The notes under the pieces: generated by a model
The model's input: only the letters and a program-made list of their open reading frames with translations
What the model was told of the DNA's origin: nothing
Database searches by the model: none
Part shown: one piece after another, positions 34,294-46,500 of the stretch
How the letters are laid out: every line of letters starts with the position of its first letter
How positions within the stretch are numbered: position 1 is the first letter of the stretch
Source of the DNA: Seison nebaliae
Taxonomy: Eukaryota > Rotifera > Pararotatoria > Seisonacea > Seisonidae
NCBI GenBank assembly: GCA_023231475.1
Contig: JALJEE010001801.1
Coordinates: 124,001 to 188,000 of the forward strand
Reading direction: 5' to 3'
DNA: 64,000 bases
Made by a program: the position numbers and the translations under genes

Positions 34294-36648
34294 ATGTTGA
34301 AATCAGTGAATGGAGAAGAGAAGATCGAATTCGACGACGATTCGGAAGATGATTTCGATAATTTCATCCTGTTCGTTTTCCTTCTCCTCTTTTCCCATTA
34401 AATTCATCTCCCGAATAGATCCGCCTATGACGACATGTTGAATGATTATGATCGTGTTAGAAGAAAAATTTTGAAAATTATTTTATGAATTTTTTAGAAT
34501 TTGAAATATGAGTCAGCAATTCAAGAGGCTGTTCGACATGTTAAATCGAGGCAGAATGAAGTGAATGTGTTGGACATCGGAACGGGTAGTGGTTTACTCA
34601 GTATCATTGCAGCGAAAGCTGGTGCGTCACTAATAATTGCTTGTGAAGTTTCCATTTTTTCACATTTCCCACAATTTCCACTGCACATTTGCACAGAGAC
34701 AGCCCACTGTATGTAAGGCAGCGAAGAAGATGTTCCGATTGAACAAATGTTCGGACGTGGTGACTCTGATGGAATTGGATGCGATGAAATTGAAAGATGA
34801 TCGTTTGAATTAATTTACATTCTCATTATTACAATCCATAATTAGATTTCAATGACATTTCCAAATTCCATATCGTCACATCAGAATTATTAGACTCACA
34901 ATTGATCGGAGAGAATGTTTGTGAAATCATTTCTCACATCAAATCGTTAAAGAAAGTTTTCTTTGAAATTTTTTAATTTTTTAAAAATTTTCTTTTCAAA
35001 ATTTAACAAAAAATTGTAGTGTGTCGATGCCATTTTCATTCCACATTCCGCCACTATTTATTGCCAATTATTTCAATCATCCTTCATCGGAAATATGTTC
35101 ATGTTGAATGGAGAAGTGAAGAATAATATCCCGTTCGATTATAAATTGGATTCGTTGAAATTTACGAATAAAGCAAAATGGTCGATTGAGAACGATCGAT
35201 CGTACATCTTCCCAATAACCGAACCGATTCCCATAATCAAGTTGAGAAGTTTAAAAATTAAAAAAAATTAAAATTTCTTCTTCAGAAATTTCCAAATGGA
35301 CGAGAAGTTGTTGTCGAATAAATTTCGAATTACCGCCAAAAATTCCGGGAATGTACAAGCGATTTTGTTGTGGTGGGAATTGGAAATGTTATCTGATGAC
35401 TTTCCATCCATCACCATTTCAACGGCACCCTATTGGATCAATGAGAGGATTTGTGTTAGTTGTAATAAAAATTAGAATTTAAAATTATTTTATTAGACAA
35501 GAAATCATTGGATGCAACGGATTTATTATGCACATCCTCTTGTTGGTGACGTTCGAAAATTTGATAAGAATGAAAAATTTGAGTTGATGTTCGGAATGAA
35601 TGAAAATGATTTCGTTTTCGGTCTAATCTCTACCATATCCACGATTAATAATAAACCTGTTGGATTTGATAATGAGAAAATTAAGAGAATTCAATCATCA
35701 ATTCCATCATCACTTATGGATGTTTGTATGACATATGAATCGAAGGAAGACGTTTTGTATTTCTATGCGTTGATGGAGACGAGTCAATTCATATTGACAT
35801 GTAGTCGAGAACATCTTCAATATCAACAATCGAATAATATCAAAGAATCGATTCGACGATTAGCGGAGGGATTTCATGGTGAAATAAAATTCGTCAATTC
35901 GATTCATAAGGAATTTTTGAAGAAATTATCAAAGAAAAATATTTCCTTCATCACCATGAAGAATCATGAAGAAATTTTCAAAAAGAAATGTGGGAAAAAT
36001 GATTATGTGATTTTGGAACCGTTCATCCTCCACAATACCCTCCGACCAATTATAAATGATTCTTGGAAATCTTTTTCGTTGGAGCATATGATTACGAGGA
36101 ATGAATTGAACGAATTTCACACATTTCCTATGACAATTCGAATTTCAGCTTTCCTTTGTCGATTAGATAAAGATATTTGTAACTCTCATAGAACAATCGA
36201 AAATTTCTCAGATATTGATTTCTCTGTTTATAATGAACAATTCAAAAAGGAAAGAGATCTCATTTCAACAGTAGAATATCCGATGAGAGAATTCAATTAT
36301 CAAACGAGTAGTGTCACATTTAAGATCGACGACTTTCCATTAGATAGTTTATGGAAACCGAATCGGTTATGGATTAATGGCACCGGTCAAACACCGTCGA
36401 CTAAAACGGAGAGTGATGGCCTCATATTTTGGTTGGATCTGTTGAATAAGAATAATCATTGTCGTTTGAGTCATCGGAATGAGAATGGAGAATTCTTCCA
36501 ATTCTTCCGTCAACAAGTTCATGTTCTACCAGAGAGGAAGATCATCGATCGACTCACATTCAAATATTCTTTCAATACTCTCGATTATCGTTTTCGCTTC
36601 GCTATCGATGACATCGATTATACCACCATTCGTTCTATGGATATTTAA
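34294..36648 (+). CDS. PRMT7: Protein arginine N-methyltransferase 7
   Basis: Eight exons (34294-34370, 34419-34455, 34498-34647, 34697-34802, 34846-34955, 35020-35240, 35286-35454, 35497-36648) join in frame to 673 residues (human PRMT7 692). PRMT7 monomethylates arginine in histones and RNA-binding proteins using S-adenosylmethionine. The first catalytic module shows SAYDDMLNDYDRNLKY, motif I VLDIGTGSGLLS (62-73), the acidic post-I IIACE (E88), the double-E loop SELLDSQLIGE with E137 and E146, and the THW-equivalent NHWMQRIYY. The large last exon encodes the second, non-catalytic methyltransferase-like module that defines PRMT7 (VILEPFILHNTLRPI replaces the double-E loop). The start follows family spacing, although the N-terminus is slightly shorter. 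Introns of 42-64 nt all follow GT-AG. Confidence 0.93.
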
Positions 36649-37304
36649 CGAGAATTAATTTATTAACTTAAATCCACTTATTAATGAAATTTTCATTTTT
36701 TTAATTCTTCATCTCAACTTAACAAAAAGACCATTTTTAAAAAACCATCTTTTTCACCATTCCAATGGCGATGATTCGTATTTGAATTTCTTCTTCTCCA
36801 ATAGAAATCATCTTGACAATTACAATTTTTCAGTTTAGATGAACAATCATCTTTAGGTAAAAGATGGATTTTTTTTTTGAATTTAATAATTTAATTAATT
36901 AAATATAATTAATTAAATAATTAATTTTTATATATTTTCTGCTTTACTATCTATCTCTTGATCTGTCATGAAATGGTTAAATGGGAAGGGAAACAATCGA
37001 AAAATTTGTGGAAGTTTTATCACGTTTCAAAGAATTAATTGAAATGAGTTCAAGTGAAGAAGAAAGATGAAGGGGGAGAATAAATGGTTTTATCAGATTA
37101 TAATTTGAAATATTTGTTTAGTATAAATTAGGATGTTAGTCGTGATAAATCTTGAAAGATTTGTTCACAGTTCATCGTCATCGACAAAGAGGTTGAAAGA
37201 GAAAGAATATAAAATGAGAAGCATTCGAAGTATTTTGGTTTGGAGTTAAAGCGGAAAAAGGTTATTGGAATACTGTATAAAATGTCATTGTTCTATTGAT
37301 AGTT

Positions 37305-37333
37305 GGATAGATAGATAGATAGATAGATAGATA
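37305..37333. repeat. GATA tetranucleotide microsatellite
   Basis: About seven tandem gata units. Confidence 0.9.
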
Positions 37334-37503
37334 AATGGGAAAGAGAAATTGATTTATAAGAATAATTTAGGGAATATGAAAACTTTAGTGTTATCTGATG
37401 GAAATTAAGCAATTGGAGTTTCTCTCGTACAACTTCATTTAGAAACCGGTAATAATTAGAATATGTATGGAAATTTCCGAAATAAGACTGCACAATCAAT
37501 AAA

Positions 37504-37529
37504 TGATGATGATGATGATGATGATGATC
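37504..37529. repeat. GAT trinucleotide microsatellite
   Basis: About eight tandem gat units just beyond the stop codon of the plakin-repeat gene. Confidence 0.9.
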
Positions 37530-37543
37530 TATTCTATGAATGG

Positions 37544-40500
37544 TTAAGATGAGAGATGATGTTGTTGTGTCAATGACGTTAATGTAATGATTCCTTCCTC
37601 GTCATTCGTTTCGTCCACCTGCATTGGTGTCATATCCTGATTCAAGAGATTCAATACAACTTGACTGAACGTCGCTTCATTCTGATTATCATTAAGTTGT
37701 TCGTTTTGCATTTGTTGATGTGTCTTTCGTTCGTTCACAGTCGTTTTATCTTCGAATATTTGTCGATTTGTTTCCTCTGAATAATTTCTCATTTCTGTTC
37801 CGATTTCCAATCCATATAATCGTTCTTTCGCTCTCGTTATATGTGAAGAGATTGCTTCCTGATTCGTACCATAACCAACGACCATTGGAGCTCCTTGTAC
37901 GAGAACGAGACCGAGCTTAACAGCTTCTTTCACCGACAAATTACGATTTGAATATGATTCCCTAATTAATCCGGTGTCGCCATCGATGATATTCTCTTTG
38001 ATCGCTTCGTTAATTGTAAAGAATTGATTGAGTTTTGGATAGAAGATTCGGATGTTGTTCTCATCCAATAATCCCGCCCTAGCCGCTTTCTCAAATCGAT
38101 GTCGTTTCTTTGTTGATGGTAAATAAATTTCGGCCGTATTCTCATCAAATTGATTAATTAGTCGTCTCGCCTTATAAGCGTCATTCAAATTGTCGACTGG
38201 ATAAGAGGAATGTTGTCGATGGAATATATTTCCATTCTCGTCAATGAAATATTCATCGAATAAATCTTTTAATTCAAAAATATTCGACGGATTATTCTTC
38301 AATGTTATACATGTACTCGATCCATCAATCATTTCCTTATCGATGGCGTCATATAAGGAATAAGTGGAATTGGCCATTGTCAATCGACCCGTTTCCAAAT
38401 CGAACAATCCGAATTTAATAGCGTCTTCAAAATTCATACATTTCATCTGGCCCGATTTATCATATGCCAATTTCGCTTTATATGACTCGGCACGTGTCGA
38501 ATTCAATTTACCATTATCGCGACTAATTATGCCGATAATGTACGCTTGATCGAGATTGAGCGGGCCTTGTGTCGAATCACTTATGGCGATTGCATGAGAA
38601 TTGATATGTCCATGATGGATCGCTTCAATTAACGTCATATAACGTTCATTATATGGTTCTCGGAAAAGACCTGCAAATGAAAATTTTAAATAAAAAATAA
38701 ATAAATAATAATAATAATATTTAAATTAAACGAACCTGTAGATATATCGTATAATCGAAGTAGCATCGCGTTTTGTAACGAGAGTCCGAGCGGATGTCGT
38801 TCACATTCGTCTTGAACTTGAGCACAAATAAAACCGTTTTCCACCGCCTCAATTATCGTCATTCGTTCATTGGAGGAGCTGTTGATGAATTCGTTCGACA
38901 TTGGACTTAAAATTCCTTTACTATAAAGATGAGTAGAAAATTAAAATGAATGAGGAAAGTGAAGTGAATTAACTCGATGGCATGTGAAGCGAGAATCATT
39001 TCATTCGATGCCACATCTTTCACATTCGATATACTAAAATTAGTAATTCGCCGCTCTAATAAACTGTCACAAACGACTTCAGCTTCCAACACTTCATCGG
39101 CTGCCTCTTCTTTTAATGTGGCATCAATTAATCCCTGTTCGATGGCATCAGTTAATGGAATTGATCGATCAGTTTCCGGATTTGTATATTTGCCTTGTGC
39201 ATAATTCAAAATTCCCGCCGCCTGTGCATCCAATCCACCGATCTTCTCACCGTTTCGAGGATCGATCACATAATCGATAATATATCGACGAATAATTTCT
39301 TGTTTAGAGGCAGTGGCAACTTGTAAATCGGAATGGGACTCGGTGATGGTGGCGAATAAATATCCTTCAGCGATCGCTTCCGCTAACGAATAAGCGACAC
39401 CCGTATTGAGATCTTTATACACGCCCGATTTTTCGTCAACAATTCCCAATTCGATGGCATCACAAACTTTAATTTCTTGTTGAGTGATCGGATGTAAAAC
39501 GGAAGTGACGACATAAGTGGCCGTTTTCGTCTTTAATGTCAATTCATTATCATCTACACTCAATAATGTGTCGACGGCTTTCAATTTTTCGTTATGAATA
39601 CGTTCCTCTTCAATCTGTCGCCATTGTTCGATGGTGATGATATATTCGTTTTTGATGGCAATACTCGCATCAAATACTTCACCATTTAACGGATGGATAT
39701 AAGTGAAATTTGTCATATTAATCAAACCACGACGGATGGCTTCAGGAAGCGAAACTAATTCATCATTTCTCAAATCTTTTATCCATTTCACTCGATATGA
39801 TCGATCGGCTGTATTCATATATTCATAACCGTCACGTTGACGATCGACATATTCCTCCCAAGTGGAAATGAGACATTGATCAACAGCGTCATTCATTGGC
39901 AGATGACGATTTGATGGAGCATGATAAACGTAGCCCGTTCTCAAATCTAATAAACTTCGACGAAGTGCCTCACTCAATGAGAGATCTTTCAATTTCTCCG
40001 TATCATAAAATGAAACGACTCGATATTGTTTTGGTCCAAAACGAATTTTTGTGTAAAGTGTCTCATCTTCTCTCATTCGACAAATTCTCTCGTACTCACT
40101 TCTCGTCATTATCAACTTTTGTTTGATGGCTTCACTGATGGTAATTGTTTGTTTTGTTCGACTGTTGACATAAGAACCGCCACGAGTCAAATCAAGAATT
40201 CCACGATGAATTGCTTCGCGCATCGTCATCTCGTTATATGTCAATGCATCAATCACATAAATCACATTGTATTTCACACCGTCAATAGAAATATTCTGAT
40301 ACATCAACTCCTCCTCATTATCATGACGTTGTTGACGTTCGTACTCGTCACCCAACATGATGAGACCGGCGTCAATCGCTTCAGGAATTGTCATGGTAGT
40401 CGATGATGGAATATAAACAAACAATCCACGTTCAATGTCGATGATATGACGACGTTTCGCACCTGCCCATGTTAATCGTTCGCCCGTCGACGGATCGATG

Positions 40501-42636
40501 ACAAATGCCACACGATAAGTCTTGTCTTTGATGTAGGCGTGGAACATTTCTGTTTCCTTTGTAAAATGTTCACTCTCTAATTCGGGTGATGGTGGCGGTA
40601 ATGGTGGAGGCAATTTATTTTGAACATCTTCTCTGATAATTACTTCTTCTCTCGTTATCTCTCGAATTGGCTTCAGATCCACTTCTTCAATTTCTTCGGT
40701 TTTTTCTATAATTTTCTCTTGTGCGTCTCGTTTCGTTAATGATGAAATGTTGCTGGTACCTGATCGATTATGATGGTTTATGACTAATTCTTTATCTTTC
40801 CAAATCCGTTTTACTGGCGATATTTTCACTTCGTTAATGATGACTGATTTCGGTGGTTCGACCACTTTCACTCTCTCTGGTAAGGCAGATTGAGGTGAAA
40901 TTAATCGCTCTTCCACCATATATGATTGATGATGATCTTTCATTTTAGGTTTGATGTCGATCTTCAACGATTTCTTCTCGTTCACTATCTGATGTGAAGT
41001 TGACGTGAGTGGAGTGAATTTAGTGATGGATCGACGTGGACTGGGTACATTAATAATGATGTTGTCAACTTCATTCCTACTGACTGGCTCTAACGTGAAG
41101 GAGAGATTTGAATTAATCGAAGGTTGTTTCGTCTGATGTGAATGTGTGAGATGTGTATCATCCTCCAAGAATGATGTATGTGATCTAAGAGTGTCATTGG
41201 CAGATACATAACGTATTTCCGGTTTGAAATTGGGATACTCAGTCGATGTCATTGGAAAGAAGTTGGTTGATAACATTGTTGACGTGTCTTCATTATTCAA
41301 ATGAATGAAACTACTTTTATTTAATCGATCTCTCATACTCTCATTATTATCATCATTCAATTCATTATATCCGATTTGTTGAAGATATTGTTTCGTTCGA
41401 TATCGCTCTTGTTGTTGTTGTTGTTGTTGTTGTTGAATGAAAGTATTATTTTCATTGTTATTATTTGTTGATATTCTTAATGGAATTGTCGATGATGATG
41501 ATGATGATGATGTCGTTGTTACTAGTCGAGTATTGAACGATGTTGTCATCATACTTGTCGTCGTTGTTGTTGTTGGTATTGTTGACGGTGAATGTTTATT
41601 TTGATTTAATTGACGTGAATCGAAATAATTATATCCTTGATTAACTGACAATGAACGATGGGGAAACATACGATCGTCGATCATTGTTATTTGATCGTCG
41701 TCATTTCTATTCCTTTGATAATGACGTGAATAATTTGATTGATAAAATTTCTCGTCTTTCTTCAATTGTTCCTTCACATGCGGCTCCTCCTCTTCCTCTC
41801 TGTGTTTATGCTCATTGGAATGCTGTCGATCATTCGCCAAATTGATCATTGACAATGTTGAGCTGATGATTGAACGAGATGATCTATTATTATTATTATT
41901 CCATTTGGGCATTTCGTTCATCGTTTGGAAGAAATCTGTCTCTTCGATCTCCCGATTCTTCTCCTCTGAATTCACATTCTCATGATGACTCGACGATTTC
42001 AAATAAGTTGATCGATCTGAATCTCTCAATGTTGACGGTGTCGTCGAAATAGGAATGAATCGATGATTATTCGTCATATTAATGATATTTCCATCGAAAT
42101 CATTCTTCTTCACATCATTCACAAAATTTCCACTATTCGAACGAGATATCGAATACGAATAATGATCCGTCGTCTCATACGACGATAAGAGAGTTGTAGT
42201 TGAGGTAGTCGTCATGGGAGGTGGATGATCTCCTCTCACTTTCCGTCCATTGAACAATAACGAGGAACGGGATCGAGGCGATATGGCCGACTCATCAAGA
42301 TGCGACGCTATCGGAGATTTATGACTATGCAATCGATATGCAGGTTTCTCTTTAACAAATGGAATGTGTGTCAATGTTGTTCGATCGTCATTCATATTCT
42401 TATCATTATCTTCATTTGATGCGATTTCATCGATCGTATGAAATTTTCCTTTATTTCCCAAGAGATTCGATTGTGTTCTCGATAAATTCAAATTCGAATT
42501 TAAATTCGAATTAAAATTTAAATTAAATTTTGTGGTCGATTCTCTCGATTTCGTTCCAGACGGTGAATATAATAAATATTTTGTTGGACGATTTCCTCGA
42601 TTCAATTCCGTCCCTATAAATTTACCTCTGGATTTC

Positions 42637-42669
<33 letters not shown>

Positions 42670-43507
42670 AGAGTTGTGTCGTTTGGAACGTCTAAGGATA
42701 AAGTCGATGTGAGTTCCTCTCCAACGAATTGGACAGGCTGCTGATGTTGCGGTGAAAGAGGTTGTCGTATTAATTGTATCGGTTGTTCGACGTACAACAA
42801 ATTATTTTTCGATTTTTCCACGACAATCGGTTGATATCGATTAACGGGTGGAATTGTCGATGGAATAAATGATGTTGAATATGAAGATATCGCTACTTTG
42901 GGTGGATGTGGTAGAAGGAACTTGTTCAAATTGTCTACTCGTCCCACTCGACCACTCGACGAAGATTTTAAGGGAAATTTAGATGAATCACTATTAAAAT
43001 TTGAAAGGAAATCCGACGTGTTCGACGGATAATAAGCAAGTTGGCGATGTTGAGTAATTTGGTTGGAACTCCTCAACTGATTACGTCTCGATTTCTGTTT
43101 GCCGTTAGTAACTTCCGATGAGGTGTATGAAGTCGACGGTTTGGAAATGGAGGATGATACCAAATAGTTCTTGATGTTTGTCAGTTTTGAAGAAGAAGAA
43201 GAAGATGATGATGATGATGAAGAAGAAGATAAAGTTGATTCTCTTTTGAATGCTGAGAATGAATGAGTATTATCATTTGCTGAATAGTTGAGTGAAGACG
43301 TATCGAATTTCACTGATCCATATTGATCAGTATGTGAACTTTGACTGTGCAACTATTGGAGATGGAAAGTCAAAGAGAAAGAATAATGAAAGTTTCAACG
43401 AAGGGAAATCTTTTGATAATTTAATATTCTATTTAATATAAGAAATTTAAAAATCTTTTATCCCTACTCACATCTGGATGGGACTTGATAATGGTGTTCC
43501 TTCGCGG
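37544..43507 (-). CDS. Plakin-repeat region of a spectraplakin/plectin-like protein, 5' part uncertain
   Basis: Exons 43352-38974, 38920-38736 and 38670-37544 join in phase (about 1897 codons). Plakin proteins (plectin, Shot/VAB-10, desmoplakin) link cytoskeletal filaments and junctions. The first 880 residues are low-complexity: Ser, Gln and His runs, many RS/ST motifs, then a proline stretch (LPPPLPPPSPELE). From there about 20 plakin/plectin repeats of roughly 38 residues follow, e.g. MTIPEAIDAGLIM, MTMREAIHRGILDLTRG, LSLSEALRRSLLDLRTG, LTDAIEQGLID, MTLIEAIHHGHIN. The main exon is internal: it starts after an AG acceptor without a Met. A 36-nt exon at 43507-43472, with a GTGAGT donor, would join in phase (…TIIKSHPD) but is uncertain. 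It ends in TAA at 37544 with no rod, EF-hand or GAS2 module, as in VAB-10A- or plectin-type isoforms. Confidence 0.85.
41408..41436. repeat. TTG repeat encoding poly-Gln
   Basis: In-frame run read as about nine consecutive Gln (CAA) in the low-complexity half of the plakin-repeat protein. Confidence 0.85.
42636..42666. repeat. GAT repeat encoding poly-His
   Basis: In-frame run read as about ten consecutive His (CAT) in the plakin-repeat protein. Confidence 0.85.
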
Positions 43508-46500
43508 CTAATTCACTCGACATTGAATTCTTACACGTTCAATTAACACGAAAGATTCAAATGGATTCTAAGTCATCCAGTAAATTGGGAAAGAAAGATC
43601 GAATCGAAGATAAAATTCCAGAAAACAGAATTTGTCAATGGTCTGGAGGATTTGTCATCAAGTCCCTCTAATCATCGATCGTTTGGAGAGGGAGGAGGAA
43701 GAAAGCGGAGCGCTAAAGACGAATAGGAGTAGTTTGCCTGAAAGTTAGAGATGAGGGAAATCATCGCAAATTGACGTCATCGGCGAAAGATGGTGTGATG
43801 GTGAGACGAAGAAAGAAATGTTGTTGTTGTTGTTGCGGTGGTAAAGAAAGTTCTTTGTTTCTTTCTGATGATGAACACGACAGATGATGACGATAAGTAC
43901 ATGGATAAATGAAGTGATTGTGATAAAGAAGGAAAATCGGACGGTTTTCCCTTCCTCTCTGTTAACAAACAATCAATCGATTGATTTGATGCACTAAAAA
44001 CTGATAATGGATAAGAATGATGCAAACACGCATACTAAATGGGATAGGAAGGCAGATACGTTGGATTTCTTCCTTCTTCTTCATTATCTTTCATATTCAT
44101 TCAAATTCTCATCCACACACACACACACACGCACACGTACCATATCCATTTAACATTTACATAATATTTATTTATGATTCAATCGAAATCGTGGGAGAAA
44201 TTTATTCCCATTTCTTCTTTACATCAAGTTATTATCATACACTCATTATCTATCTAGTTACCTATATCTATCTACATCCTTAGCTACCTATCCAATTCGA
44301 TTCATCGATTCGATTCGATCCACAAATTGCAATGAAGAAGAAAAACTTATAACTTATTTTCAATTCACCCACACAATATAGGAAGTCTCACACACAACTC
44401 CAGTGAAAACAATCAAGGAATATATTTTTTTCGATTGGAATTCGTCGATCGAATTAAACTGGTTAAGGTTAAGAAACCAGTCATATAATAATAATCGTTC
44501 AGACCGCCCTTATTACCACCATCATCATGTGATGATTTAAGAATGTGCTTAGAGTTGATGTTCCCATAATTTCAATAAATAACAATTCCCTCATGGACAT
44601 GTGAAGTGATGATGTGGATAACACAACAGATACGGAAGAGTGTGCACATCTTGAACATTTGAGCATAGATTATTCCTTCACTAATCACATCTCTTATCAA
44701 CAACATGAACTTATAGACCAAACACTCTCTAACGAGCAGACAAGATGTTCCCTCCCGATTAAGAGAGTCGTCAACTGCTTATCTCTCCAATTGTCGATCA
44801 AGGGAACTTTATTGATTTTTTTTGTCTCTTACTCTCACACATTCCCCCACTCGATATCACCAAATTCTCTTCCCTCAACAGCTGACGAGTTGAATAATGT
44901 TATTCAATTACTGTTCCACAGATGTTCCACTTCGAATTGAACACTCACAAATTTATCGAATCGTTAAACTTTCTCCAAAATGATCATTCCATCCAAAATT
45001 AAATGATCGACGAATTCCATCAATTCCCTTTCAAATCCTATTCTTATGACGAACATGTAATTCTAATCGATGTCAAGTTGAAAAGAAAATCGTCCAATTG
45101 GAAATCGTCAGTTCAACCGAAATTTTTTCTCACTCCTCTTAAACATATTCAAATGACAGTGTTCTTTTTCAGAAATATCACTGAAAGAAAATCTTTTAGT
45201 TTTATCGTCTCACTTTAATAAATGATAAGTCATTTACGACTTAGAAAGTCATTTCTACCTAACATCACAGTTGCCATACACTTTTTTTCTGATGAAAATT
45301 AGAGAAAACATTCTTTTGCCGACATATCAAATTTCTTCAGTTTACATAATTGTCAAGATTTTTCGTCCTCCCCTCAATACTTTCGCTGACGTGATTATCT
45401 GATGATTATTGAACTTTTCCTAGAAATTCGTATAAATGAACTTGGTCAAAGTATATTTGGGAGGAACGAAATCTTCACTGTGTGATCAATGAAAGAATGA
45501 GGATAATTCCAGGTGAAGAAAAAAGTATCTTTATATAAATTTATCATAAATTCTCCTCAATTCTAATTAACAATTTGTTTATTATACCATACACCAGTAA
45601 CTCTATGGAAATTGAACGTATATTATTATTATTGATGATGAGTGTTGAACATATTTATATTTTCATCATTCACCCCCTCCCCCCCATAACCAGAACCTTT
45701 TGTTTAAACGATGAATTAAATAGTGACTTATTTCTAATGTGTCTGATGATGATGATGATGTATGAGATATGAATTGAGGAGAACATACATAACAATTCGT
45801 CGATTCTCAAAAAGAAGTTTTAAATGGAAAGTATGGTAAACGTTTGAGGGGAAGAAAGAAAGAAAGGAAAGAAACGGATTGCTCTAGCACTATTAATAGG
45901 AGCCCATTTGGTGGAGAATGGTTAACATGTAAATTTGTCCGTAGTTAGGTAATGGGTGGTGGTGGTATATGGAGATGAAATCGAAAGGAAAAAACTATTC
46001 CGTATTTAAATAACAACAATGCGAAGCTGACAATGTTTCGTTGATTACATTTAATTGACCATTATGATGTCGTTTGATAAGGAACGATAATGGAGAGAAT
46101 AAGAATATCGTTAAATTATAAAACAACCTTTAAACTTTCTCTCTTTTGTCCCGATCGGTAGGAAGTTATTTACCGAAAACTAATTAACTGTCGTCCATTT
46201 TACGAGGTACATTAGTCTATCTCAAAACTTTTTGTCTTCTTCACATTCGCCTCGTAGTATCTGGTAGAGGGGAGATCTCTCTATCAAACTCAAATTATTC
46301 AGTTACGTATGAAATGATAAATATTTATACGTTTCTTCCTTTTTTATGATCCATCACCAAACAACATAAAGTCCTTCTCTACTTCTCATTCGGGTGAGAT
46401 TGGACGGAAGTTATTCAGTAACGGCAAATTGACCGTTCTCAATGGACGGGCAGAATGAAGAACTCGTTAACAGCAACAACAACGTCATCTTCGTTTTTTA

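Larger units (their letters stand above)
36649..37543. other. Convergent intergenic spacer with AT palindrome and GATA repeat
   Basis: Between the 3' ends of PRMT7 (plus) and the plakin-repeat gene (minus). It contains a run of overlapping TAATTAATT-type palindromes at about 36887-36930, a GATA run at 37305-37333, and a GAT run at 37504-37529. No gene is seen. Confidence 0.65.
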
